Below, in pieces: positions 22,817-31,043 of a stretch of 33,397 nucleotides of DNA (the stretch's first letter is position 1; each line of letters starts with the position of its first letter). The notes beneath the pieces were generated by a model. It had not been told where the DNA came from. It saw nothing but the letters and a program-made list of their open reading frames with translations, and did no database searches. The position numbers and the translations under genes are program-made. Origin of the DNA: a virus. The DNA lies in IMG/VR virus record IMGVR_UViG_3300008216_002925, positions 1-33,397 of that record, one strand, 5' to 3'.

Positions 22817-24468
22817 ATAAGCGAAAACGTGTGTTATTAGTAAGTGAAGCCCATTATTTACACTCGGGCTTCGGCACTTACTCTAAAGAGTTGCTTGCTC
22901 GACTACATAAAACAAATAAGTATGAATTAGCAGAGTTTGCTTCTTATGGCAAGCCCAATGCTGTTAAGCCCCCATGGCTATATTATCCCAATACGCCAGA
23001 AGATGGGGATCAGCAACAATTAGAAATCTATAATAAAAATCCAGCGCATCAGTTTGGTACATGGAGATTTGATAAAGTCTGTATAGATTTTAAACCAGAT
23101 ATAGTATTGTGTTATCGCGATCCTTGGATGGACAACTGGATTCAAGACTCTCCTCTTAGGCCGTATTTCCATTGGGTATGGATGCCTACCGTAGACTCTG
23201 CTCCACAAAAACAAGAGTGGATTGATACTTTTACTAGATGTGACGCCGTTTTGGCCTACTCTGAATTTGGCGGCGAAACTTTGCAAAATCAGGGTAAAGA
23301 AAGAATTAATTATATTGGGTGTGCCTCTCCGGGAGTTGACCCATCTGTCTATAAGCCTATGAACAAAAAAGAACATAGAAAACAACTAAATGTCGATCCT
23401 GATATTTTCATCATAGGATCAGTCATGAGAAATCAAAGACGCAAGCTATTTTTTGAACTTATGAAAGGCTTTAGATTATTTTTAGATCAAGCGCCTACAG
23501 AAATAGCTCAGAAAACATTCTTATATTTACATACTAGTTATCCAGAAAAAATGGGATGGGACATAGCACAGGGGATTATGGAAAATCATTTGGGCGGCAA
23601 GGTATTAATGACATATGTTTGTAAGGTGTGTGGTAAATTTTTTCCTAATATGTTTCAAGATGCTTTATGTAAGTGTCAACACTGCGGAAGTAAATCGGCT
23701 ATATGTCCAACTGTTGGCATGGGTCTATCAATTCCAGACTTAGCTAAAATCTATAACCTCTTTGATTTATACGCACAGTACGCTATTTGTGAGGGGTTTG
23801 GAATGCCTCAAGTTGAAGCTGCCGCTTGTGGAATTCCTGTAACAGCAACAGACTATAGCGCTATGCATGATGTGCTTCACTTTACAAAAGGCTATCCGAT
23901 TCCCGTAAGAACTTTCTTTAGAGAACTCGAAACAGATGCGGAAAGAGCTTATCCAGATAATCAAAAATTTGCTGAGATCGTTATAGACTTTTTTCAACAA
24001 ACAGAACAATCACGTATGCATAAGTCAATGGAGGTTCGTAAAGCTACGGTCAATAAATATACGTGGGATAACGCAGCTCAGGTTTGGGAAAAGTATATAG
24101 ATTCTTATAAGGCTACAGGCTTACAAGGACAATGGGATACGCCCCCTAATCTATTAAACATTCCTAACGTAATTGATAACAATATCAAATCACACCAAGA
24201 TTTTGTATATTGGATTTTTCGTAATTTAAATATGCCAGAAAGAGCGTACCAATATGAAGGTAAGCAAATGCTTAGGAATCTTACATTTGGCGCACAAATG
24301 GGACAGGGGGTATTAGAACCAATTAATTCACAACAAATTTTTGATACCTTTAAGCAAAGAATGACCAACATAAATCAGACAGAGCTAGTTAGAAGTGGTA
24401 ATACTACTGTATCACCTGATCCCTTTATAGTAGCGGCACACCAAGTACTAAAGGAACAGCAAAAATGA
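22813..24468 (+). CDS. GT-B glycosyltransferase (GT4-like) with inserted zinc cluster
   Basis: This gene encodes 551 residues. The N-domain opens RVLLVSEAHYLHSGFGTYSKELL, and the C-domain has ICEGFGMPQVEAAACGIPVTATD with the EGFGMPQVE pair of glutamates of retaining GT4 enzymes. Between the domains, residues 270-298 hold six cysteines (CKVC, then CKCQHC and a further Cys), which look like an inserted zinc site, unusual for GT4. A ~110-residue C-terminal extension follows. It probably transfers a sugar from a nucleotide sugar; donor and acceptor are unknown. First gene of the glycan cassette, overlapping the sigma gene by ATGA. Confidence 0.8.
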   Translation: MNKRKRVLLVSEAHYLHSGFGTYSKELLARLHKTNKYELAEFASYGKPNAVKPPWLYYPNTPEDGDQQQLEIYNKNPAHQFGTWRFDKVCIDFKPDIVLCYRDPWMDNWIQDSPLRPYFHWVWMPTVDSAPQKQEWIDTFTRCDAVLAYSEFGGETLQNQGKERINYIGCASPGVDPSVYKPMNKKEHRKQLNVDPDIFIIGSVMRNQRRKLFFELMKGFRLFLDQAPTEIAQKTFLYLHTSYPEKMGWDIAQGIMENHLGGKVLMTYVCKVCGKFFPNMFQDALCKCQHCGSKSAICPTVGMGLSIPDLAKIYNLFDLYAQYAICEGFGMPQVEAAACGIPVTATDYSAMHDVLHFTKGYPIPVRTFFRELETDAERAYPDNQKFAEIVIDFFQQTEQSRMHKSMEVRKATVNKYTWDNAAQVWEKYIDSYKATGLQGQWDTPPNLLNIPNVIDNNIKSHQDFVYWIFRNLNMPERAYQYEGKQMLRNLTFGAQMGQGVLEPINSQQIFDTFKQRMTNINQTELVRSGNTTVSPDPFIVAAHQVLKEQQK

Positions 24469-25595
24469 ACATCTTGTTTATTGGCCCATACAAACAACAT
24501 GATGAATGGGGTAACAAAAGTCGTAGTATATTGCAAGCATTACAAAACACCAATCATAATATTACGTCAAGACCCATATTTTTATCTAACAATCCAAATT
24601 ATAATACATCTATTATGTCTTCAGAACTTACTGTATCAAATACATACGATGTTGTAATACAGTTTATACTACAACCATATACAACATATATAGGAAAAAT
24701 ACCAAGGAATATTGGTATATTCAATTATGAAACTGTTCCAGAGAACTTGCCCATAGACCTATTAAGTGCAGAAACTTTAATGGACGAAATATGGACAGAA
24801 AGTTCTTCTGTGAAAGGTGGTTTGGAGGCTCTGTTTAAGAAAAAAAATATTAATACGAAAGTTACACAGATACCTTTAACATTAAATGTAGACGAGTTAC
24901 CAAAAGAACCAGACGTATTAAAGAAAAATCCTCAATTAGAAAATCGCTTTATCTTTTATTGTATATGTGATTTATTAGATGATCAAGACGCATTTAAAGA
25001 AATATGTATGGCATATTTTAATACCTTTACACAACAAGACATGGTTGCTTTAGTGGCATTTTCTAATACATACATAGAAGATCAAAAGGTACGAGATCTT
25101 TTAACAGATGTCAGATCCTCAATTGGAAATTTAACGTCTATTCAAGACCAAGCTGTTATAAATATAACAATGCCACAACCGCCCACGGGAACTTGGACTT
25201 TGCAAGATAGGGTCAATATGCATAGTCAAGGAGATGCTATGATTTCTATATCTCATTCTGTTGCTGCTAAATCGACTGTATTAGAAGCAGCGATGTATCA
25301 AAAAACCCCTATTGTGAACAACCGGAATTCGGCATATGATTTACTAGGAGAAGAAAATTTGTGGGGGATAGAATCTTATAATGACATTTGTACCTATAAA
25401 GGTAGACCTTTAAATTTTAGGTTTACAGCAGGTGAGCTATGGAATACTACTAATATTAAATCTTTAGGGACGACCATGCAAAGTTGTTATATTAACAAAC
25501 TAGAGCGAGACAAAAAAAGGCTTGCTAATAGTCAATTACGTCAACAGTTTGCAAGTGTTGACTATGAAAAGATTTTAAATGAAGGAAGTATATGA
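24465..25595 (+). CDS. Glycosyltransferase-like protein
   Basis: This gene encodes 376 residues. The start MNILFIGPYKQHDEWGNKSR resembles a GT-B N-domain nucleotide-sugar strand. The C-terminal part has GDAMISISHSVAAKSTVLEA and then AMYQKTPIVNNRNSAYDLL, the position of the donor-binding E...(A/P)xGxP motif of GT4 enzymes, here reduced. NYETVPENLP recalls the N-terminal domain of GT4-type enzymes. The catalytic glutamate pattern is weaker than in its neighbour, so activity is uncertain. ATGA overlaps join it to both flanking genes. Confidence 0.65.
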   Translation: MNILFIGPYKQHDEWGNKSRSILQALQNTNHNITSRPIFLSNNPNYNTSIMSSELTVSNTYDVVIQFILQPYTTYIGKIPRNIGIFNYETVPENLPIDLLSAETLMDEIWTESSSVKGGLEALFKKKNINTKVTQIPLTLNVDELPKEPDVLKKNPQLENRFIFYCICDLLDDQDAFKEICMAYFNTFTQQDMVALVAFSNTYIEDQKVRDLLTDVRSSIGNLTSIQDQAVINITMPQPPTGTWTLQDRVNMHSQGDAMISISHSVAAKSTVLEAAMYQKTPIVNNRNSAYDLLGEENLWGIESYNDICTYKGRPLNFRFTAGELWNTTNIKSLGTTMQSCYINKLERDKKRLANSQLRQQFASVDYEKILNEGSI

Positions 25596-26560
25596 TATCT
25601 ATTAATAATATTGTCAGGTCAGTTGATAGAGCTTCTAATGATTCTGATATTAAACAACTCAATATTTTAACTCTTTGTAAAGGTAATGAAAAGTATATTA
25701 CATTATTATCACAATTACTTCACAACTTTTACCTACTTCCAGATCAACCTTGGAATATGATCGTAGAGAAAAGGCCTCCCAATCTTCAAACCTTATCCCT
25801 ATGCGTCGGACCACTTGATTACATTATATGCTTTGATCGTGCTGAACAATATGAAGAAGCTCAAAAAATAGCAAAAACGTGGCATGTTCCTATAATCTTG
25901 GTTGACATGTGTACGCATCATTTTATAAGACCACAAAATATTATAGAAGGTGTTAGCGTAAAAGATCAATCTCAATTATATAAAAAGCCAGCTTTACAAG
26001 TGGCCTGTACGCAAAACATACAAACTTCGTGGAATCATGGAGAACCCTCAATTACTATTCCGATAGGTATAGATACCGATAAATTTAAAAATACAACCAC
26101 AGACAATGATTATTTTATTGCTATTGATAACCATGTACCGACAGAAATAGGAAGTCTGATAGGTAGTAAACTTTTGACCTCTTATACAATGATTCCTACA
26201 GACCATAATGATTTAACAGATATAGCAGTTAATAAAGCTAGATATTTTATTAATACATATAAGACAGTAACAGTTAAAATGTTAGAAGCCATGTCTGCTG
26301 GAGCTGTTGTTATAACTGTCAAAAATCCCGATACAGAAAATTTTATCAAACACTTATCTACGGGAATTTTAATCGATAGTCTAGACGATCTACCTATCGT
26401 CATAAATACGGTAGAGAATAAAGATAAAGATTTTAAGTTACAAATTTGTAAAGCAGCTAGAGATAAAATTATAGCCGAACATTCTGTCAAAAACTTTCTC
26501 GATAAATGGACTCAGGCATTGACAATGCTTAAATCAGCGTTTTATACACCTCCAATTTAA
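25592..26560 (+). CDS. Glycosyltransferase-like protein
   Basis: This gene encodes 322 residues. The centre reads ITIPIGIDTDKF, a GT-B inter-domain signature (P-x-GID...F), and the C-domain contains VTVKMLEAMSAGAVVITVKN, close to the E-A-x-A-x-G-x-P-V motif but with a Val where Pro is usual. SLDDLPIVINTV and IIAEHSVKNFLDKW match the C-terminal helices of such enzymes. The donor sugar is unknown. It is coupled by ATGA to the previous gene, and an 11-base gap separates it from the next. Confidence 0.7.
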   Translation: MISINNIVRSVDRASNDSDIKQLNILTLCKGNEKYITLLSQLLHNFYLLPDQPWNMIVEKRPPNLQTLSLCVGPLDYIICFDRAEQYEEAQKIAKTWHVPIILVDMCTHHFIRPQNIIEGVSVKDQSQLYKKPALQVACTQNIQTSWNHGEPSITIPIGIDTDKFKNTTTDNDYFIAIDNHVPTEIGSLIGSKLLTSYTMIPTDHNDLTDIAVNKARYFINTYKTVTVKMLEAMSAGAVVITVKNPDTENFIKHLSTGILIDSLDDLPIVINTVENKDKDFKLQICKAARDKIIAEHSVKNFLDKWTQALTMLKSAFYTPPI

Positions 26561-26571
26561 AAGGTAATATA

Positions 26572-26970
26572 ATGAATATTAATTTAGTCAGGCATGAGAG
26601 TGCAGAACAGGCTATAGACCATGAAAATGTTCTCATTGAGAATATTAATAATATCCCTACAGCAAGTTGTCAAAGTTTAATAATGAACGATATTTTAAAT
26701 TATCTTACCAATGAACAATTCCAAATGTTAATACAAGAAAAAATGAGACACGAAGGTATAATTGCTCTTAGTTCTGTTGATGCTATAAAGCTAGCTGCTG
26801 CCTTTTATAGAAATGAAATTAATATCGAAACCTTTAGTTCGTTAGTCAAAGAAACTACAGCACAGCATACGTTGATCGAATTACAAAAGCTGTTTCAAGA
26901 TAATGGATATGTTATAGAATCGGCTGGAATCAACTCTTTATCCTTTTTTTTGAAAGTTAAAAGACCATGA
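26572..26970 (+). CDS. Methyltransferase-like fragment (C-terminal half of the fold)
   Basis: This gene encodes 132 residues. The sequence resembles the second half of a Rossmann SAM-dependent methyltransferase: NDILNYLTNEQFQMLIQEKM, then a strand-helix region GIIALSSVDAIKLAAAF, and a final SLSFFLKVKRP strand. The first half, with the GxGxG SAM loop, is absent. It may be a truncated derivative that has lost activity, or a partner that pairs with another protein. AAAAGG upstream gives a ribosome site. It lies inside the glycan cassette, where methylation of sugars would fit. The reading is tentative. Confidence 0.45.
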   Translation: MNINLVRHESAEQAIDHENVLIENINNIPTASCQSLIMNDILNYLTNEQFQMLIQEKMRHEGIIALSSVDAIKLAAAFYRNEINIETFSSLVKETTAQHTLIELQKLFQDNGYVIESAGINSLSFFLKVKRP

Positions 26971-27800
26971 CCGCCACAACCCCACCCAACGATCTCACCA
27001 GTATTGCTTCAACGATATGCTTAAACTGTACATTTGCAGACTATGAAAATAATATTCAGACAGGATGCAAAGCAAACCGTCTAGAATTATTTAAAAAAGC
27101 AAACCTTGAAATTAAAGATACGCAAATAGAAGATAAAACATGCTTTGTGCTCGAAGGAAAAGCCTGTGTATACTACAGGAATAAAGAATGGGGCAAAGAA
27201 TATTATAAAACTACAGATGCAAATCAGATATTAGAACAAGTAAAAAACGAATTAAAAATACCATATCATGTAGTATTGTTTTTTAGAAAGAGCGATAGCT
27301 TGCAAGATGTAGAAAAGAGATTGTCAGAACTAGAGAGTCAAGATATAAAACCGAAAATTGTTACATTGATAGACCGATCACATGGAACGGAAAATCAAAC
27401 TAGTAAATTAATGAAGCTTTTTTCACAATATAGCTTTGACCATTGGCGTGTTCAAACAATTCAAGCTACTGACCAATTAGATGATGACATTATCGATCTA
27501 GTTTATGACTCTACTAAAAAGAAACCATATATGTTTTATATGATTTTTGAGTGTAAACACACAATTCCAGATGTATTATCAAACGAGCTACATCGCTCAT
27601 TACACGATGAAATGCAGTCTTTTGTTATTTTATTACCCAACAACAACAACGTTGGTAAAACTGTTCTGAAAATTGCCCATGAAAAATATGCGGGCAACTC
27701 TTTTGGCATACCATTAGAAGATAAAATAGTACACTACGATGATTCCCCTCATTTAATCAAAAAGGTTGAACAGATATGTCCGAGTCTCCACCAGTTGTAA
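26967..27800 (+). CDS. Unknown protein with N-terminal cysteine cluster
   Basis: This gene encodes 277 residues. Five cysteines are clustered early (residues 18, 21, 34, 59 and 67: CLNC, GC, CFV, AC), a pattern that could bind zinc or an iron-sulfur cluster. The following region (about 90-260) resembles a reduced GT-A glycosyltransferase fold (PYHVVLFFRKSD, KIVTLIDRS), but no DxD metal motif is visible. I cannot name a family. Position in the cassette argues for a carbohydrate role. It overlaps the preceding gene by ATGA and the next by 25 bases. Confidence 0.55.
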   Translation: MTATTPPNDLTSIASTICLNCTFADYENNIQTGCKANRLELFKKANLEIKDTQIEDKTCFVLEGKACVYYRNKEWGKEYYKTTDANQILEQVKNELKIPYHVVLFFRKSDSLQDVEKRLSELESQDIKPKIVTLIDRSHGTENQTSKLMKLFSQYSFDHWRVQTIQATDQLDDDIIDLVYDSTKKKPYMFYMIFECKHTIPDVLSNELHRSLHDEMQSFVILLPNNNNVGKTVLKIAHEKYAGNSFGIPLEDKIVHYDDSPHLIKKVEQICPSLHQL

Positions 27801-28282
27801 TTGCGATTAGCTCACAAACAAACATAATTAAACCGCAAACATATACTAATCTTTCAACTATATATAATCCATCTGAATTATTATCTGCAAAATCCGAATC
27901 TGATTTTTATAACAGCGTTATAACAACATCAAGTCAGGATTCCAACAGCATTTATGGTTTTTTATCTGCGAATACAAACTTAAGTTATGAGGATAGTATT
28001 ATACGTATTGTAGATTTTTTTCAACACAAAGAACATATTAATATCATCATCTGCGATATGATGAGTAAACACAGCGGTTTCAGTTCATATGAACATATCC
28101 ATCCGGGTTTTATACACAAAAATATTCCCTTTTTTATTCGTGGTTCTATACTGAAAAGACTTAAATTTTCAGATGAAAACAACATGCTTCAACAAGCACT
28201 AACACAACTAACACAAATGGATCAAATTGTTTTTCATATAGCAGAACCACTAATAACTAGACTACACGAAGGTTCTGCATGA
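27776..28282 (+). CDS. Unknown cassette protein
   Basis: This gene encodes 168 residues. It may be a short relative of GT-A-like folds (YEDSIIRIVDFF, NIIICDMMSKHSG), with a hydrophobic strand before an acidic pair, but the usual domains are too short. No motif settles it. The start lies within the previous gene, with AAAGG at 27761-27765 ten bases upstream. It overlaps the nucleotidyltransferase gene by ATGA. Confidence 0.5.
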   Translation: MSESPPVVIAISSQTNIIKPQTYTNLSTIYNPSELLSAKSESDFYNSVITTSSQDSNSIYGFLSANTNLSYEDSIIRIVDFFQHKEHINIIICDMMSKHSGFSSYEHIHPGFIHKNIPFFIRGSILKRLKFSDENNMLQQALTQLTQMDQIVFHIAEPLITRLHEGSA

Positions 28283-28962
28283 AGGATACAGAAAGGCTAA
28301 ATATAATAATTCCAGCGGCTGGAATGGGTCATAGAATGAAATCGTATGGCCCCAAAGCATTGATCAAAATAGGTAGCTCGACAGTTATTAACAATCAGAT
28401 TAGCATACTAAAAACATATTTTCCTGATTGCTATATAACCCTAGTGTGCGGATTTAAAGCAAGTACCCTAATGGACGAAACTCCTAATTATATTTTAAAA
28501 GTGGAAAATGAAAACTATCAAAATACAAACGTAGCACGTAGTATCGGAATGGGCTTACGAGTATTAAGCAATAGTTCTAAGGTAATTATAATTTATGGTG
28601 ATTTAGTTTTTAACGCAGAAACAATAAAAAGTATATCATTAGACAAGTCTAGTATTGTTATTACCAATCAAACCATGGGAGAAGATGAGGTTGGGTGTGT
28701 TATAGATGATCAAGAACTTCGCAATTTAATGTACGATTTACCTATTAAATGGGGTCAGATATCCATATTTGTTGGTAAGGAACTTAATTTATTAAAGAGA
28801 ATATGTTGGAATGAGAAAAATAAGACCAAGTTTGGTTTTGAAGTCATTAATGAAATTATCCAACAAGGAGGAAAGTTTCAATGTATACAAAATGATAGTA
28901 TTAAAATTATTGATATAGACAATTCAAAAGACATTCAAAAAGCTAAAGAAATTTTATTATGA
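28279..28962 (+). CDS. Sugar-phosphate-type nucleotidyltransferase (NTP_transferase fold)
   Basis: This gene encodes 227 residues. The N-terminal signature IIPAAGMGHRMKSYGPKAL contains the G-x-G-x-R...PK loop of nucleotidyltransferases (Gly15, Gly17, Arg19, Lys26), and IIIYGDLVF carries the metal-binding Asp108. Length and pattern suit LicC-like or NDP-sugar pyrophosphorylase-like enzymes, which make activated sugars or choline. In this setting it would supply a donor for the glycosyltransferases. ATGA overlaps on both sides. Confidence 0.8.
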   Translation: MKDTERLNIIIPAAGMGHRMKSYGPKALIKIGSSTVINNQISILKTYFPDCYITLVCGFKASTLMDETPNYILKVENENYQNTNVARSIGMGLRVLSNSSKVIIIYGDLVFNAETIKSISLDKSSIVITNQTMGEDEVGCVIDDQELRNLMYDLPIKWGQISIFVGKELNLLKRICWNEKNKTKFGFEVINEIIQQGGKFQCIQNDSIKIIDIDNSKDIQKAKEILL

Positions 28963-29831
28963 ACATTATTATTTCACAAATTCCCATACCTATCTTTCGC
29001 AATACTATTCAATGTTTAGAAAGTATTAAGAACGATACCAATATCCAAGCGCTATTTTGGAATCATCAACATAAACCAACGCTTGATATGTTTGATGAAA
29101 TTCAACCAGATATAGTATTTGTGCATGAATCTCAAATTGATCAGGCCTTCCTTATAGCTTGTCAACAATTCAAGTTTAAATACGTCTTATTGTCTGAAAA
29201 TCCACTACCGCAACAGCTTGTTAAGATACCTGATGCTATTTTAACGCACCCATCGTTTAGAGATAAATTTATATCAAATAAAAATATTATTAGTTTACAA
29301 CCTATGGCCAGCGTTACTGAAATACACAATGCGAAATACGATGAAGATTTAGCATGTGATATCCTAATTCATACTACCGGTTTAAATATGGTTCCTGAAA
29401 TTGATAATATATTATTATTTTTAAGCAATGTATATAATATCAAAATTATTGGTAATACCCCCGTATCATTGCCTCAATATCTAGGGCAAGTAAATATGAT
29501 AGAACGTGCTAATTTCATCGCATCATGTAGAGTGATGATAGATTTAAACCAATACGATTTCTGGGACGCATCATACTTGCATGTTCCATCTATATCCTTA
29601 TATCCCACGGAACCCTATATTATATCTTTTAACAATATTGCTACACTTAAAGATAGTATTAACTCTCTCTTAGGTAATGACCTAGTACACGATAGATATG
29701 TTCAAGAATGTTATGATCAAACCATAGATAGTCATACGTGTTATCATGCAGCCGCACAAATATTTCAAACTATTAACGAACAAGACATAGCAAATCGTCT
29801 ACTCAAATATATAAGGGAGATAGTGATATGA
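28959..29831 (+). CDS. Possible glycosyltransferase-like protein
   Basis: This gene encodes 290 residues. The N-terminal part MNIIISQIPIPIFRNTIQCL and the stretch IVFVHESQIDQAFLIACQQF fit the first Rossmann domain of GT-B enzymes. The C-terminal segment IASCRVMIDLNQYDFWDASY is placed where GT-B enzymes bind donors, but the glutamate motif is missing. It may be a divergent transferase or a non-catalytic member. ATGA overlaps on both sides. Confidence 0.5.
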   Translation: MNIIISQIPIPIFRNTIQCLESIKNDTNIQALFWNHQHKPTLDMFDEIQPDIVFVHESQIDQAFLIACQQFKFKYVLLSENPLPQQLVKIPDAILTHPSFRDKFISNKNIISLQPMASVTEIHNAKYDEDLACDILIHTTGLNMVPEIDNILLFLSNVYNIKIIGNTPVSLPQYLGQVNMIERANFIASCRVMIDLNQYDFWDASYLHVPSISLYPTEPYIISFNNIATLKDSINSLLGNDLVHDRYVQECYDQTIDSHTCYHAAAQIFQTINEQDIANRLLKYIREIVI

Positions 29832-30289
29832 TTGGAATACTTAAGACAGAGATTAAAAATATTGATAGAGACTATTTTGCTATAGACAATTTAAATAAAC
29901 TAACCTATACTACCACAAATAACGCCCTATTTTGTAACGATGTTCATCCAAACTTTCCTTTATACGTCAATACCACTATGTTACAAAGAATTTCAGCCCA
30001 TTCTTTTAGTGGTATACTAATTACGGATGAACTAAATCTTGCTCAAGACCTATTACATATCACTTATGCTAAAAAAAAATTCTTGTATCTCTATAACCTA
30101 GACTGGATGTATATACAACATCCGCATTTTACCTTTTTCAAAACTATCTTACTGAATGACAACATAGAATTAATAGCACGTACTCAACGACAATTTAGTA
30201 TGATTCAGAATTTATTTAAGACACCTAAATACATCATGCCCGAATGGGATTATAAAACCCTCATAAAGATTGATCAAAATGAACAATGA
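29828..30289 (+). CDS. Small unknown protein at the end of the glycan cassette
   Basis: This gene encodes 153 residues, with alternating hydrophobic strands and helices (LDWMYIQHPHFTFFKTILL, ELIARTQRQFSMIQNLFKTP) similar in feel to a short GT-B domain fragment. It lacks any known motif. It overlaps the preceding gene by ATGA and the nuclease gene by 11 bases. Its role cannot be stated. Confidence 0.5.
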   Translation: MIGILKTEIKNIDRDYFAIDNLNKLTYTTTNNALFCNDVHPNFPLYVNTTMLQRISAHSFSGILITDELNLAQDLLHITYAKKKFLYLYNLDWMYIQHPHFTFFKTILLNDNIELIARTQRQFSMIQNLFKTPKYIMPEWDYKTLIKIDQNEQ

Positions 30290-31043
30290 AGAACGAAAAA
30301 TATTGAAATTATATCAAGATAAGCAGTGGAGTACTTATCAAATAGCTGAAAAGCTAAACACCTATCCTAATAAAGTTAGAAGAATCCTAACAAAAAACGG
30401 AATTAAGTTAAGAAATTCTAAAAATGCACAAACAAATGCATTAAAAAAAGGAAGGGCTGTGCATCCTACTGCGGGCAATTCCATGTCAGAAAAAACAAAA
30501 CAAAAAATTAGTGAAACCCAAGGGAAAGTATGGGATTCTTTAAATAAAAAAGAAAAACAATACAGATCAGATATTGGAAAGGCTGCGTGGGAGAAAAAAA
30601 GTGACGAGGAAAAGGCTAACTTTATTGCTCAAGCACAAGAAGCAATCAGAAAAAGTAGTAGGCTAGGATCGAAATTAGAACATTTTCTATTAGCAGAACT
30701 CGGAAAACAAAATTTGAGGGTAGAATTTCATAAGGAACATTGGTTGCAAAATCAAAATCTTCAAGTAGATATTTATCTTCCTGAATATAGAACTGTAATT
30801 GAAGTAGATGGACCTTCTCATTTCAAACCTGTATGGGGAGAAGAAAATCTTGCGAAAAATATAAAAGCAGATCAACAGAAAACAGGATTGGTGTTGAATA
30901 GTGGCCTAGTGATGATCAGGATTAAACAGGATCAGTCTCTAACGCAAAGATTTATGAGGCATACTTTAGAAAAACTACTTAATCTTTTAGTGAAAATCAA
31001 ACAGGACTATCCCGAAGAAAATGAAAGGTATTTTGAAATATGA
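30279..31043 (+). CDS. EDxHD-type (Vsr-like) nuclease with N-terminal HTH, possible homing endonuclease
   Basis: The start is the ATG at 30279; the TTG at 30270 is not needed. It encodes 254 residues. A helix-turn-helix (WSTYQIAEKLNTYPNKVRRIL) is followed by a basic repeat-like linker (MSEKTKQKISETQGK, then WEKKSDEEK) like NUMOD3 DNA-binding modules. The C-terminal nuclease core has Glu134 in SKLEHFLLAEL, Asp164 in VDIYLPEY, and VIEVDGPSHF with Glu175, Asp177 and His181. This E-D-ExD-H order is the EDxHD fold of free-standing phage homing endonucleases related to I-Bth0305I. Such genes spread into related phages lacking them. It overlaps the neighbouring genes in an operon-like way. Confidence 0.72.
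   Translation: MNNEERKILKLYQDKQWSTYQIAEKLNTYPNKVRRILTKNGIKLRNSKNAQTNALKKGRAVHPTAGNSMSEKTKQKISETQGKVWDSLNKKEKQYRSDIGKAAWEKKSDEEKANFIAQAQEAIRKSSRLGSKLEHFLLAELGKQNLRVEFHKEHWLQNQNLQVDIYLPEYRTVIEVDGPSHFKPVWGEENLAKNIKADQQKTGLVLNSGLVMIRIKQDQSLTQRFMRHTLEKLLNLLVKIKQDYPEENERYFEI

Noticed and set aside
25902-25929. TTGACA and TATAAG with 16-base spacing inside a glycosyltransferase gene
   Set aside because: One mismatch from consensus and inside a coding frame; a window of this AT content is expected to hold about one such match by chance.
26512-26545. TTGACA followed at 18 bases by TATACA near the end of a glycosyltransferase gene
   Set aside because: The -10 matches only four positions, the spacing is at the limit and it lies in coding sequence.
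30270-30281. TTG start for the nuclease-like gene
   Set aside because: The ATG at 30279 is three codons downstream and gives the same domain structure; the TTG is not required.
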